The notes under the pieces: generated by a model
Told to the model about the DNA's origin: nothing
Database searches by the model: none
What the model saw: only the letters and a program-made list of their open reading frames with translations
In this document: positions 1-11,015 of the stretch, in pieces
Layout of the letters: each line of letters starts with the position of its first letter
How positions within the stretch are numbered: position 1 is the stretch's first letter
Source of the DNA: Cristatella mucedo
Lineage: Eukaryota > Bryozoa > Phylactolaemata > Cristatellidae
Direction: 5' to 3'
DNA length: 64,000 bases
Assembly: GCA_009760855.2 (NCBI GenBank)
Contig: WPIO01000091.1
Coordinates: 1,397,501 to 1,461,500 of the forward strand
Made by a program: the position numbers and the translations under genes

Positions 1-500
1 CACAGCTCGACGACCGGTCGGATCTTTACTACTAAAGGATACACACACAACTCAGACTCTACGCTGCCCCTGTCTGGCTTAGAGGCCTGTAGCACTGTCG
101 TATATACTATTAGGTTTGCCAGGCGCGTGCCTGTGGCGAGCAGATTGAAAGGTTTTACTCCAAAAGGAAGTATTTCTCAAACGGGGCTAAGAAATGCAGA
201 AGTGCGTCGCACCTTCACGGCATGCACAACCAGGGTCAACATCCAGAGGCACTACTGTAGTTGTTTTTTCTACGAAGTCTATCGCATGTTTAGAGTTTTC
301 GAGGAGGCACATCCTTTTCAGGACAACTACCAAGAGGTCTGCAGAGCTGCGCGCCTTCGTTTTAAGCTCTTCAAAGTCGGGTGCGCATTTCTGCCCGCAC
401 AAGTTCCGCGAAGGGGGCGTGAATTCAGAGTAAAGCTCCGGGCTCTGCCATAAAGGAAATGCGACCGCTTTTCTCGAGTGCAAACGAAGCTTCTCATGTA

Positions 501-587
501 ATAGTAATACCAATAATAATGACGTTTGCAGAGAACCCTAAGAAAAATAAATCTCTTTCTAGGCACTTTACATATGCTGTGCAGAAA
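501..587 (-). repeat. L2-type LINE 3' tail remnant
   Basis: Reverse complement of the L2 3' end seen elsewhere in the window. It shows the ATTATT-type tail, the AGAGA core and the AAAGTGCC arm of the stem-loop found in the better copies at 33.4 and 63.0 kb. It is strongly diverged and no coding sequence remains. Confidence 0.6.
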
Positions 588-691
588 GCGCCACTGAATG
601 GCTTGTGGTGCTTGAACCTTGGACGAAAGACGAGACTTCTGACGAGGTTCTGCCACAAGGTCCAAGAGAGAGGAGAGAGAGAGGTGCCCCA

Positions 692-694
<3 letters not shown>

Positions 695-766
<72 letters not shown>
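695..766. repeat. (AG)n microsatellite
   Basis: Almost pure AG dinucleotide tract of about 70 bp. The long open frames across it on both strands are Arg-Glu or Leu-Ser runs created by the repeat, not genes. Confidence 0.97.
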
Positions 767-934
767 AGTCGCCCCTAGCCGACACTTAGTTGTCACGTCG
801 GCGATGCAGACTCGGGGATTTTGTCGCAGGTGAGGGCGGCCACTTTTTCCTTTGGTAGATGGGGCTGCAGAGTGGCAGCTAGACTGGCTGCAACAACTAG
901 CACCGCCCACTTACGATGTATGGCGACTCGATAT

Positions 935-1619
935 CCTAAAACACCAGGAGCTATTTTGTCGCTTGCACATAAGCCTGCTTGCTGGTTTTCTGCCGACGCA
1001 ATCGGGCGCTCGAAGCTGGTGCAAAACTCTGCAGCTATGCTTGTCTGTCATGAGCGTGGCACTTGTTACATCACATCACTTCTCGCGGACCTGCACTGGC
1101 TCTCAGTCAAGCAGCGAATCGACTACAATTTCAGTCACTCACTTTTAGGTCCCTTCATTCTTTGGCTCTAGCCTACTTTTCATGTCTACTCTTTCACCAG
1201 GCTAAGCATAGCAGCACTCGCTTTACGGAATCTAATCGTTTACCTTTACCTTGTACGAACATTAACAATTTCGGAGACCATGCCTTTCCTTCGCACGGTC
1301 CAAGAGCCTGGAACTCGCTTCATACTGGCGTTACGACAATCCTTAAGTTGGTCAAATTTAAAAAGAAGCTAAACATGCGTCTAATCATCGCAGCATTTAG
1401 TGGGTCTATGTGATTCGTTCTTTGTGTGCTTATGCGTGCTGAGACTGTGCATGCTACCACTAACGATAATTTGCATGCCTTTAACCATGCTATTCTTGTT
1501 GTCATTGAGCATGCTACCAATAACCACTGATCGTGCTTCCTTTGCAGCAAATGTAAAGCGCCTAGAAAGGAATTGAGTTCTCTGCGGGTACTATAAAGAA
1601 TGTATTATTATTATTATTA
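935..1619 (+). mobile_element. L2-type LINE fragment, RT 3' part and 3' UTR
   Basis: 5'-truncated LINE. The part near 1015-1420 is the C-terminal region after the reverse transcriptase palm and matches the copy at 32.8-33.3 kb (the LVQNSAA stretch, the LLADLHWL stretch, then an AWNSL stretch near 1306). The 3' UTR follows, with the conserved GCGCCTAGA...TCTCTG stem-loop and a terminal (ATT)n run. Frameshifts interrupt the frame, so it is a dead copy. Confidence 0.85.
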
Positions 1620-1887
1620 GAAGTGCTTTATATAGCCAGGTCATCACACCACTGTAGGTTAGCGCGACATAAACCACCGGGAAATCGTATGGCCTCTTGA
1701 AATCCGAGCATTGTGTCGCTGGTAAAAAAATGCCCACAAGGTCAAAGGGGCGTGACACTGGGTAATCGCTCTTCCCCGACCGAAATTTGACTTGGTGCTG
1801 GCATAATGTATAGTGTATAATAATGGCATGTGCGATAATCCGAAGGCCTCGTCAAACAACATTACCATTATCGTCATCGAGATATAT

Positions 1888-2277
1888 GCACTAAACTCAA
1901 ATCCTTTGGCGACCGTGCCTTTAGTTCGTATGCTCCCAAACGTGGAACTCACTCCCGACTTCCGTCACGACATCATCTGACTTGACCACATTTAAAAAGA
2001 AATTATAAACTACCTATTCATCACAGAATTTAGTGGGTCCCTGCGATTTGTCCTTTATTTGCTTACGCGTGCTGTCACTGTTGCATGCTGCCACTTACCA
2101 TACTTGCATGCTGACCCTCAGCATGTCACCCGTAACCATGTTATTCTTGTTGTATATTGAGCATGTTACCACTAACCATACGACCGTGTTTCCTTTGCAG
2201 CAAATGTAAAGCGCCTAGAGAGAGATTGGGTTCTCTGAGGGCGCTTTATAAATTATGTTATTATCATTACTGTTATG
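1888..2277 (+). mobile_element. L2-type LINE 3' end fragment
   Basis: Starts within the end of the LINE ORF (the stretch equivalent to KSFGDRAFS...WNS in other copies) and runs through the 3' UTR to a stem-loop near 2210-2252 and a short, decayed (ATT)n tail. It lies just downstream of another fragment of the same family but repeats the same 3' segment, so it is a separate insertion. Confidence 0.8.
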
Positions 2278-4141
2278 CGCACGTATTGTTAGTTACCCGA
2301 CAGCCATAGCCGCCGAGGCTCGCACCTACCGAGTATGTAGCTTTGGTAGCCGCGTACTGCCGTAACCCGGCATATCATGACATCGACAAACGTGACTGCC
2401 CACAGCCTGCAAACGAGATTCCTTATTTTGGAACCGCTGACCTCGGGCCTGCAGAAAAGTTAACAGGCTCCCAAAAGTTCAATGAAAAGCAGCTGTTCCT
2501 AGTATTTGTACGACTGTAAACAAAGAGGATGGCTGAACACTAAGGGAGGAGAATGTCACTCAGGTGACGTTATTCACTGGAAGATAAGCTCACATTGAAT
2601 CGTGATTGTAATATCTCTCAAAATACTTTAAAAACATATCGCTGATTGGACATCCTTAGGCAGGAATCATTAACTTATTTACATGGAAAGAATGCAAGAT
2701 GCGATAGTACACCGGTCGATCGTAAGCAACGGCCTTAGCGTGTCAAATTCCATGCCTCGCTCCAGCCACAACTCGACCAATCACGACCAGTATCGTGAAG
2801 TGCTATACGCTGACCTTTAGTCCCTTTCTGTATCTGACCTTGTCATAAGCGAGGCATTCACTGAGCTTTTTTAGCACGAAGCTCCAGGGATTCTTCTCTA
2901 GTCAGTCTCTTTCGGTTGTAGGTTTTCTATGTTGTGACGATTAGGTTGAGTTTTGGCATTGTACCACTGAGTGGCTTCATTCGCGGCTTGTTTTTCTATT
3001 TCCTGTCGGCGATAAGTACGCTCAAGCTCTGCTCTCTTCGCTCATTTTTGCTCCCAACTCATTGCTGGGAAAATTAGCCTGTCCATAATGGTGGGCGAAA
3101 AACACAGCCACGCGAAGAAGATTAAGCATGTCAATGGCTTACCAAAGGCCGACGCAGCGCGACATCCGGTATTCTACGCTCAGTCTGGCAGCTCTTTCCA
3201 ATACGCCAAGTCAGCTGATCTAAGCAGAAGCTGAGAAGCGCCCAAAGCACCAGCCTCAAATGCAGGCAATAGCAAAACGTTTCATAGCGCAGAACGCTCA
3301 AGCTGCTGGAATGCCATGATGCAACCCTGTATGCAACCCTTTTAAGTTCCTATTCAGGTGGAGGTCTGTATTTCAATGTCAAATCGAAGCTCCAATGCCC
3401 ACACTCCAGGAGTTATATCGGCATTAGCAAATTGTTCTCATTTCCTCTTTTTTGACACTCACAACTGCTGTACTGGAATGTACCTACTATAAAAACATAA
3501 CGAAGAACTCACTGTTAATGTGACCAGACCAACGGCCTAACAAACGTAATTTATTAATTAAAATACGTACCTTCATATTGATGGCCGAAAATAATCTAAG
3601 CCATGTCCCCAAGTTTTTAGAGTTGCTATGAGCACCATTCGGTACAGCTCGTCTGGATTTTTGAAATTCAATGCTTGCAGGTTTTTCTGTCTATGCAATA
3701 GTAGCTTACACTCGGTGCCAGGCTCCGAAGCTAAGCAAGTCTGTCGTCAAAGCCGCAGCTGCCACGTTAAACCACGTCTTATCGACGTCTTTTTGATAGC
3801 TTTAATCTAATTTGCGTTGCCAGGTGTGATGGCTCATATAGCTTGCCAATGAGTTGGAGCCAGAGTTACCTTTGTAGCTCGATAGAGCAGCAAGCACGGG
3901 TCAGTCGAGGGTCAATCGTTTGACCTGCGGCCGCCGACATGCAAGCGTCTAGAGGGCATTTGATGTAGAGCATGCCGACATTCAACCTCGAGTGACAATA
4001 CCGTGACGATAGAACAGTATCATTACTTATGTATTGGCGGCTATAGCTGGTACACCAGGCGTCGGTGTCCAGCTGCCAAGGGTTCTGAATTGCAGGGAGT
4101 GTCGCCAGTGAGTAGCTCAGCGTCCTCGCTGGGCTGGCCTT
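2278..4141. other. Unassigned sequence, no gene seen
   Basis: No ORF with recognisable similarity, no long tandem repeat and no transposon ends that I can identify. The longest open frames are short and of unremarkable composition. Confidence 0.5.
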
Positions 4142-4146
4142 GTTAG

Positions 4147-4360
4147 AGTTGTGTTTGCGGGTGGAGGGCTTCCGCAGTCTATGCAATATTCTTCCGAAAT
4201 GACTCAAGCCCGGTGCTCGCCGGAAACACGTGTATTTGCCATTCCGGGCGTAGGAATGCCTTGTGGTGAAATTTGCAGACAAGGGCTGATGCTACACAAA
4301 GGTAAGTTAATAAGATGGAACAGATATAACGCTTAGCATAATATCTATAAAAATAGAACA
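4147..4360 (-). repeat. 3' LTR of gypsy element 1
   Basis: About 214 bp, matching 8116-8403 over most of its length. The shared part includes an ATGACTCAA stretch and a GGTAAGTTAAT stretch. On the minus strand it begins TGTT directly after the polypurine tract. The outer edge abuts the GTTAG target duplication; the exact border is uncertain by one or two bases because the terminal CA has mutated. Confidence 0.85.
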
Positions 4361-4823
4361 TCTTCCCTCCTAAAGAAAATGCGCTTCGCGTCAAACAAAG
4401 TCCTTAAACTGAGCAGGCCGCTTGCCCTGGCGGGTCTCACGGAATGTCTGGGCCGCCGCTTCTGTCGCCACCGCCGCTGGGTAACTTTCTTATCTCGCAC
4501 CAACTTGGCATCCGGTGGCTGTGCTTCAGCGGCGGAAGTGCTGGCCCCGCCCTGCGCCTTTTCGATCACCGACGTTTCAGCACCTGCTTCATGGTGCGGA
4601 AGCATACCTGATGGCATACCAACTGTTGGCATGGCTAGAACAGCGTATTATTGTTGTGTAGTGCTTGTAAATGACCTGCATACGATTTCTGTAGGGCATT
4701 ACAGCCCTCTTTTGAAGCTGATCTGCATGGCGTACTGTCACGTCAGCTTCTGTTTGTGTGACATACATACAGTGCTCACGACTGGCCATCACTGTGCTAG
4801 GTGACCAAGTGCCGGATGACGTC
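4345..4823 (-). pseudogene. Pol C-terminal tail remnant of gypsy element 1
   Basis: Minus-strand sequence between the integrase core and the 3' LTR. An open segment (4345-4632) rich in Arg, Lys, Ala and Pro occupies the place where Ty3 pol proteins end in a basic, low-complexity tail. The stretch from 4640 to 4823 is out of frame with it. This assignment rests mainly on position. Confidence 0.5.
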
Positions 4824-5350
4824 TCAGAAGTCTTTGTACCACACCAAATCTCCATTATGGTATGTCGCCTTCTCTCGAAGAGTGGTAGGCTTCATCAGTA
4901 GAGCTGGTGGTGACCAAAGGAAATCTAATCGGGTTCGGAGTGTACGACCAATGAGTCGTTCAGCAGGCGTATGTTGCTTCCCGTCCGTTGTGGTGGTCCG
5001 GTGTGTTAGCAGAGATTGGTCAATCGACGTCTGCACCGTCCCAGTAGATGCTGCGTAGGATCGCTTGAACGCTTGCACACACCTCTCAGCCAGCCAATCG
5101 CTCTGTGGGTGGAACGGAGCAGTGAGCATATGCTCGACGCCATTAATCTGCACGAAGGCAGCAAATCCAGCTGAGCGAAACTGTGGAACATTATCACTGA
5201 CAACGACAATTAGCAGGCCCTGGCGAGCAAACAACGTTCTTAGCATTGATACAGTGGTCTGAGACGTGGAGGTTTGCTAGGAAAATAATTCAGGCCACTT
5301 TGTGAAAGCGTCGAATACTATCAAGAAAGGATAATTGTCTATAAGGCCCA
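4824..5350 (-). pseudogene. Integrase catalytic core remnant (gypsy 1)
   Basis: Minus-strand reading gives the second half of an rve-type integrase core: a VVSDNVPQF stretch holding the second catalytic Asp, then TAPFHPQSD, then LAERCVQAFK with the expected catalytic Glu. These match the Ty3 pattern SDNGxxF...HPxxNGxAER. The first Asp would lie at 5247-5350, where the frame is broken. After the core the frame reaches DLVWYKDF, the usual post-core segment. Integrase inserts the cDNA; this copy is inactive. Confidence 0.88.
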
Positions 5351-5357
5351 GCAAAGT

Positions 5358-5561
5358 CTATTTGTTCGCGTTGCCAAGGATCCTCCGGGCCAAGGATCCA
5401 CGGGTTGGGCGGAGTTTCGCTGCAAAAGGCGTTGCAGTTGTGGCATGCCTTTGACACGATGCCTCAATGTCAGCATCGACGTTCGGCCACCACGTAAAGT
5501 TTCTGGCTGCGGCTTTCATTCGAACGATACCAAGGTGGCTTTCGTGAAGTTCCATGAGCAT
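5358..5561 (-). pseudogene. Integrase zinc-binding domain remnant (gypsy 1)
   Basis: The minus-strand segment contains ELHESHLGIVRMK, the typical start of the HHCC domain (LHxxHxGxxRMK), then FTWWPNVDADIEASCQ. In active integrases a second Cys follows three residues later; here the position reads through a diverged stretch, so the zinc site is probably incomplete. It lies between the RNase H remnant and the integrase core, as expected. Confidence 0.85.
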
Positions 5562-5761
5562 ATTTTCTCAAAGTTTGGTTAGCATCATTAGCCTGGTGCC
5601 TCTCAAGAAACAACCGTCTAGTGTCGACAGCTCGTGGCGACTGACCACAAGCCAATGGTTTACCATTGTCACGAGTGGCTTGTGGTCAGTTTGGAGGATA
5701 GAGTTCTCCCATAAAGATAAACGTGGAAGCGGAGGACGACGAAGGTCAGCGACAACGCCTC

Positions 5762-5980
5762 TCACTCGATCTGAGAGTAGTTTCTCTCGCCGCTGCTGAG
5801 GCTCCGCGAAGCGAAAACTATCGGCTGCTCATCACCGTTCGGAAATTTGTGAGACAGCACTACCCAACGTCCATAGGCCGGAGCATCGCACGCCTGTACC
5901 AATCGCAGGCTCGCATCATATGGCGTTAACACTAGCTCTGTAGAAAGCATGGCTTTTATTTTTAACAAAAGCCTCGTCAC
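5762..5980 (-). pseudogene. RNase H remnant (gypsy 1)
   Basis: Minus-strand translation resembles the Ty3 RNase H start: LTPYDASLRLVQACDAPAYG, then VVLSHKFPNGDEQPIVFASRSLSS and ERNYSQIE. The first catalytic Asp (YDAS) is retained. The downstream part toward 5565 continues in another frame with a DHKPL motif near 5665. RNase H removes the RNA template strand during reverse transcription. Frameshifts make it non-functional. Confidence 0.88.
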
Positions 5981-6074
5981 AATTAGTCGCCCATACCCAG
6001 CTTTGGTGCTTCTTCGGCAGTTTGTGCAGGGAGCGCAAGATGGTTGCCAGGTCTGGCAAGAACTTGCAGTAATA

Positions 6075-6690
6075 CTATACTAGACCCAGGAAAGATCTCA
6101 GTTCGCCAACGTCGCGTGGTGTAGGTGCTGCTTTTATTATTTTAAATTTGTCGTTAGTTGGTTGTATGCCGTGCTCGTCTATCCTATGTCCCAGGTAGAC
6201 AACTGATGGTTGCAAAAATGCGCACTTACCACGGCGAATTTTCGAGCTAGCAGCCCCCAGCTTCTGCAAAACCACTTCGCGATTTAGGAGAAGACCCGGT
6301 CTGTACCCGTTATACATATGTCATCTTGATAACACATAACCCAATTTAATCCCGGCAGCAGCTGGTCCATAGCTCACTGGTGGACAGCTGGCGCAGAGGC
6401 AACATCTAGTGGGAGGCGGTTGTAGGCAGAGTGCCTTATGTGCAGTTATAGTAATGTATTACCGAGATGCATCGTCTAGTGGTATCTGAGCGAAGGCCTT
6501 GGACAGGTCAAATTTGGTGAACAACACCCCACGGCTAATTTTTTTCTGAAGATCGTCAACACATGAAATTGGTTACTTGTCAACAATAAGGCTAGAATTT
6601 ACTCTGACCTTGTAGTAACCAAACGGAAGAACACTCCCATCAGGTTTAATGACTGGTACAACCGGAATGGCCCATTCGGTCTGCTAAATT
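6075..6690 (-). pseudogene. Reverse transcriptase palm remnant (gypsy 1)
   Basis: On the minus strand the catalytic tetrapeptide YQDD is intact at 6320-6331, in the context VMCYQDDICIT, the form common in metazoan Ty3 elements. Downstream a frameshifted segment reads KCAFLQPSVVYLGHRIDEHG, then TPRDVGELRSFLG, the classic RT thumb to connection region. Upstream (6340-6690) the palm is recognisable only in pieces, with several stops. The active-site residues survive but the reading frame does not. Confidence 0.9.
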
Positions 6691-6697
6691 TTAGCGA

Positions 6698-6883
6698 TTA
6701 CTGCGTCACTTTTAAATTTCTCAAGCACCTTTTCGCATTCTCTCTTACAGTGAATGGCACAGTTCTACGCTTTTGATGCACAGGCACAGTTCCTGGCTTA
6801 AGATGCAGGGCTGTGTTTAAGCCAGTCAACTTAAACAGAGAACTGCTGAAGAGCTCGGAGTAGTTCGGTAGTAGCACCGTCAC
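6698..6883 (-). pseudogene. RT N-terminal remnant (gypsy 1)
   Basis: Minus-strand segment of about 60 residues spanning the protease-RT linker and the start of RT. It has a YSELFSSSLFKLTGLNTALHLKPGT pattern, as in Ty3 'F.F.G.G....A.L.LK.G..P', followed by VPVHQKRRTVPF and a basic stretch before a stop. It sits between the protease and RT palm remnants. Confidence 0.8.
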
Positions 6884-6889
6884 GTCGTT

Positions 6890-7200
6890 CTAGATTGACA
6901 TCTGGTGAGATGTGCTGACACAGGAGAAGTCAAGGTTAAGTGCAGCAATCCATTCTCTACCCAGCAGTGAAACATCTCGCTCGGCAGTTACTAGAAGAAG
7001 CTGCCGTGTTGCGATCGATCCGTGGCGTACATTAGGCCGCTCACTGGCTGTAGGGATTGCACACTCACATACGGGCATAGCACTGCTGACGTTTTCTGAA
7101 GAGGCAGGTGTGAGCATAACCTTTTATATGAAGTTGATGGAATGGCTGAATACGCTCGAGCCCGTATTGAACTCCTTGGAGTCCCTCAAAATTTCTACTT
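6890..7200 (-). pseudogene. Aspartic protease remnant (gypsy 1), catalytic Asp lost
   Basis: Two minus-strand segments make up a retropepsin-like domain. The first reads VEILRDSKEFNTGSSV, where the D-T/S-G catalytic triad would be; the Asp codon is now AAT (Asn) at 7166-7168. The second, in another frame, ends LLVTAERDVSLLGREWIAALNLDF, which matches the conserved C-terminal 'LLGR.W' motif of Ty3 proteases. The protease would have processed Gag-Pol. Confidence 0.85.
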
Positions 7201-7429
7201 TTATAAAGTAGGCTTGTGGCACCTGACCATCGATGGCGTGAATCGTTTCTACGTCATCTTCAATACGACGAGTCTCGGCTTCCGACGAAGTAGGTATCAG
7301 GCTCACGTTCTTCCGCTCTTGACGTTGCTCCCGAGGCTCCTCCGAGATTCAGCGTCAGCCTTTTGTGCTCTGCACTCCAGAGATGACAGACCGAGAGAGA
7401 GAGAGAGAAGCCCGCTGACTTTCTTTTCC

Positions 7430-8105
7430 TTCGACAGACTCTGAAGATGGCCGACTTTCGAACAGATGAAGCGAACGCTTTTGAAACTTCGACAGTCCTG
7501 GTGATCCCGAGAACGCAAGAAGCGCAGGGTTGCCGGTCAGTGTGATCCTCCGTGTCCAGCGCCAAGTCTCCCTCACACAACAGCCCGCGGCGAATTGTGT
7601 CACAGCTAAATCCGTACGTAAGCCAGCTGGTTCAGTGTGGCGTTGGATTCGAACAAGCAAAAGTTACAGTTCACAGCAATCGCCCTTAGCTGAGACACAA
7701 AATCACGTATCGGCTCATCAGGCTGTTGACGTCGACACTAAAGATTGTATGCCCCTACGAGCTCCAGCGGCGCCAGCCGTAGAGGTATCCCGTCAAAAGC
7801 TCCTTGACCCTGTCGAAGGTTACCGCCGCGTCGGTAGTGGGCTTGGATGGCGCCGCGAAGAAGCTCATATGTTTTTGGTGCTCAGGCAATTTAAGAAAAT
7901 TGCCTTCCGATTCTCGCTAGGAATGTTGTTTACCGTCACGTATGTGTCACAAGGTGCTCGACATATTGTTCGAGCGACTCGGCGGATTCGTCGTACCGAC
8001 CGACCGAAGCGCTTCCGCCGATTCCGCCGCTTGTACCGCTTGCGAGCACACTCGCCGCCGTTAGTTGACTTTGTACTGCAAAAATAAAGATGTAAAATCC
8101 GATCG
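7430..8105 (-). pseudogene. Gag remnant (gypsy 1)
   Basis: The minus-strand sequence downstream of the primer-binding site carries a Gag-like stretch in shifting frames: SVGRYDESAESLEQYVEHLV, then NNIPSENRKAIFL, then a TYELLR stretch, in the order typical of Ty3 Gag. A decayed zinc-knuckle-like motif (FICSKVGHLQS) lies near 7437-7475, just upstream of the protease. Gag forms the particle shell in active elements. Confidence 0.75.
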
Positions 8106-8115
8106 TCGTCGCCAC

Positions 8116-8308
8116 TGTTTGTATTTGCGGGCGAAAGGCACCAGAGATCTATGCAATGTGCCTCCAAAATGACTCAAACCCGGTGCTTGCATGCAACGCG
8201 TGTATTTTCCGGTCCGGGAGTATGAATGGCCGGTGGTGTATTCTGCAGATAAGCGCTGACGCTATATAAAGGTAAGTTAATCAGATGGAGCAGGTTATTC
8301 TACTTAAC

Positions 8309-8384
<76 letters not shown>

Positions 8385-8403
8385 CACACACACAAACGCA
8401 ACA
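8116..8403 (-). repeat. 5' LTR of gypsy element 1, expanded by a microsatellite
   Basis: Matches the 3' LTR at 4147-4360 from 8116 to about 8314. Beyond this it contains a (CA)n/(TA)n tract at about 8312-8396 before the outer edge, AACGCAACA then GTTAG. The 3' LTR has a short AT-rich stretch at the equivalent place, so this LTR is about 75 bp longer than its partner. Confidence 0.85.
8312..8396. repeat. (CA)n/(TA)n microsatellite inside an LTR
   Basis: About 60 bp of CA repeats, then a short TATATATA block, then more CA repeats. It lies wholly inside the 5' LTR of gypsy element 1, close to the LTR's outer terminus. Confidence 0.95.
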
Positions 8404-8408
8404 GTTAG

Positions 8409-10835
8409 ACAGCACGCTCCTTTGAGTGACACTTGCTTTTACCTCCGACGTTAACACAAATCACGCTTGAGGTGATGCAGAAGTCTAACGAGCTCGACGA
8501 TCTCGGTAGGTGACCCGCTCCAGGCCTCAGAGAATAATTAGCCAAACGGCTTCGGTGCATTCGTGAGTCGGAGCAGGTCGACGATCCCAGATCGGAACCC
8601 TCAAATCCCTGCCGCGCCAGAAAACGTATACGTGCTGTGAATTCTTCTGCACCTCAAACTTGAGCGAGTTACTTTTCGGGGCTAAAAATGAGCAAAGAAA
8701 CGCTCCGGAAGCTTGGCAATGTAATGGATCTCCGTATTGTAACTCCACAAAGCCACCGAGACTATGTGGCTGTTACGCAGGAGAGTTTTGCATAGCGTAC
8801 TCACAGCCGTAGAAACTTTTGGTATGCATTCGGTAGCCAAAAGACTTCATCTCACGCAAAAAAAGGAAAATACGAAGTATAGCAGAGTCAAGAGATCAGT
8901 TAAGGTAGTGAGTAACATGGAAGTAGCAGCTCAGGACGGCTGGAAAGGATACACCATAGCCTGCCACAGGAAACCACTGCTCTGGTACACAACTGTATGC
9001 TACACAGCACCATGTAATCTAGACTCGCTTTCTTTTGATATTGGACTGCCAAGTTCTACCTCAGCATTGCCAGCCAGCCAGACTCACTCGCGAAGCTACC
9101 AAGTACTTAGAAATACGTTTTTCTCAGGATCAGCAACAAGTGGGCGGGCCTAGAAAGCGATTGGAGGAGACTTTAAAGTTCGTTGTCTGTAGCGCACCAG
9201 TTGAATGGCATGGATTTTAAAACTACGCCATAAACAAGTTGCCCTATTAAGAGCACCTACTACCGGAGCTTTCCTTTAGATAGGCTGTCAATGCATCGCG
9301 GCTATTGGTGGACCTGCTCTGTGTGTGGCACGATCCGGTAGCAATTCAAATTACCGCAGCTATCTTGCCGTTACAGCGAGCTGTCAGCTTGAGCTGTCAG
9401 CTTGAGCTGGCAGCTCCGGAGGTGACGGCTCGGCATCCGGAGTGCATTAGAGCTGCTATTGGAAGAACGACTACTTACGAGCTATGCAGGTCACATGTCT
9501 ATACGGGCCTGCCTTCTCATTAAAAGTCGCACGCATCGAGCTTTAATGAGCTCAAACAGGAAACATTCTTAGGCGTTAGGGATGCCGGTTTACGACGCTG
9601 GTAAAATCCAGTTTGTCGTCACAAGTGATGGAGCTTGGGACAGCTTTCCCAAATCCAAACATGTATGCCTATTAAGCTGGAGACGCTCACACATTCTCTG
9701 CTTCCTATTCTTTCACTCGTCTTCTTTTTCCGTTTCTCCTTTTTTTAATATCTTCGGTTTACTCTCGCTTTTCCTTGCGTACTTGAGCGAATGTGTACGA
9801 GCGCGGATGCGTGCAGCACGTGAAGTCGTGGCTGGCAGCCAGAATGAGTCCCCAGTACGTACAGCCAATAGTTGTGTATTCTCGGAGGCAATTTTTGGCT
9901 GCCTCTTAATGCTCACAATGTCTTGCAATGAAAAAGTATGGATGCGAGCACTGGATTGGTCGTTTGCGAGAACTACTCTGCTACCTCATCTGCAGCATTA
10001 AAGCATGACGGTCAGGCGTCTGGTCAAACCTAGCTTTGACAGCACATCTGATCAAGCACAGGAGAGATGCTTGCAGCCTGAAATGCGACAAGACGCCAGC
10101 AGAAGGTATAGGGTCTAGTTGTCGCGACAGACACTCTTACCTCTTCGAAGGAAACCTTGCGTACTTCTCGGCACTATGCCAACACCATCGCGAACCTCGC
10201 GAAAAGAGGGACCAGGCGTTGGCGGCTTGAAAGAGCGTCACTTCGGCGCGTGCAGCGGCAGCGCATTCCCCGCGGTCTGCCTCTTTCGAAGTACGCAAGG
10301 GCATTTCCTTTGCTGGACAAAGGAGCCGAAAAAGTTCAGGAACCTGTCGTGCGGCACGGAACGCCTGGCTGTAGTGCGCCGAGACTGAGCATTCTGCAAT
10401 GACGAGGGTGCGGCATACTTTAGCGGCGCTCCATTCTGGGAGCCGCACGTACGGATGGTAGCGCATAGAGACAGGCAGATCTAGCGTCTCGAATGTGGCC
10501 ATTGCGGCGGCGTTGAGAATGCTGCGGCCGACTCGTCCGCCGAATTGTTTGTCGAGCGAGCTGGTTCAAGTAGAGGGCACGCTGACTGACTGGGAATTTT
10601 AGATCCCGCGCTGCTGCGTATGTCTCTGCTCTGCTTGCAATGAATGCAAGCGCTCGAAAACAATTGTGGCAAATATCCCGGTGCGAATCGTCTTCGACTG
10701 GACTTGGGTGACTTTTAGCGAGCTGAAATGCTATGTCACTCTTCCTCTTTTGACACGTAATTGGGCCATCGGAAGACAAGCTAAAATCAATGTGTCTTAA
10801 GACAGCTTAGCTAATGTACCCCTTGCATAAAAAAA
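8409..10835. other. Unassigned sequence, no gene seen
   Basis: Several open frames of 60-139 codons occur on both strands, but none shows a domain, low-complexity signature or splice context I recognise, and frames overlap freely on opposite strands. A short CAGCTTGAGCTG-type duplication occurs near 9383-9410. Nothing else stands out. Confidence 0.5.
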
Positions 10836-10839
10836 ACAG

Positions 10840-11015
10840 AGAGTGTGCGTGCTTATACGTACTGACACTGTACGTCACCGCTAACCATATTATTCTTGTT
10901 AACCCCGTGCAGGCTACCACGAATAAAATGGCCACGTTTTTCTAACAGTTTATGCAAAGTGGCTAGAGGTAAATAAGCTTCTCCGAGGGTGCTTTACAAA
11001 TGTATTATTATTATT
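10840..11015 (+). mobile_element. L2-type LINE 3' UTR fragment
   Basis: Only the 3' UTR remains: the GTGCTTATACGTACTGACACTGT segment is the decayed counterpart of the same segment in other copies, followed by a mutated stem-loop (AAAGTGGCTAGAG...GAGGGTGCTTTA) and an (ATT)n tail at about 11003-11014. Older than the 61-63 kb copy, judging by divergence. Confidence 0.8.

Larger units (their letters stand above)
4142..8408 (-). mobile_element. Ty3/gypsy LTR retrotransposon 1, full length, decayed
   Basis: Complete element on the minus strand, bounded by LTRs at 4147-4360 (3' LTR) and 8116-8403 (5' LTR) and by a direct duplication GTTAG at 4142-4146 and 8404-8408. A primer-binding site reading TGGCGACGACGATCGGA begins one base inside the 5' LTR (minus strand from 8114). 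A purine-rich tract (AGGAGGGAAGA) immediately precedes the 3' LTR at about 4361-4371. Gag, protease, RT, RNase H and integrase remnants occur in canonical Ty3 order. Many stops and frameshifts show it cannot encode functional proteins. Confidence 0.9.

Noticed and set aside
327-910. Long open frames on both strands across the (AG)n tract, and similar frames at 28.6-29.0 and 50.9-51.2 kb
   Set aside because: They consist of dipeptide runs (Ser-Leu, Arg-Glu, Thr-His, Cys-Val) made by dinucleotide microsatellites. Such repeats are open in most frames and give no coding evidence.
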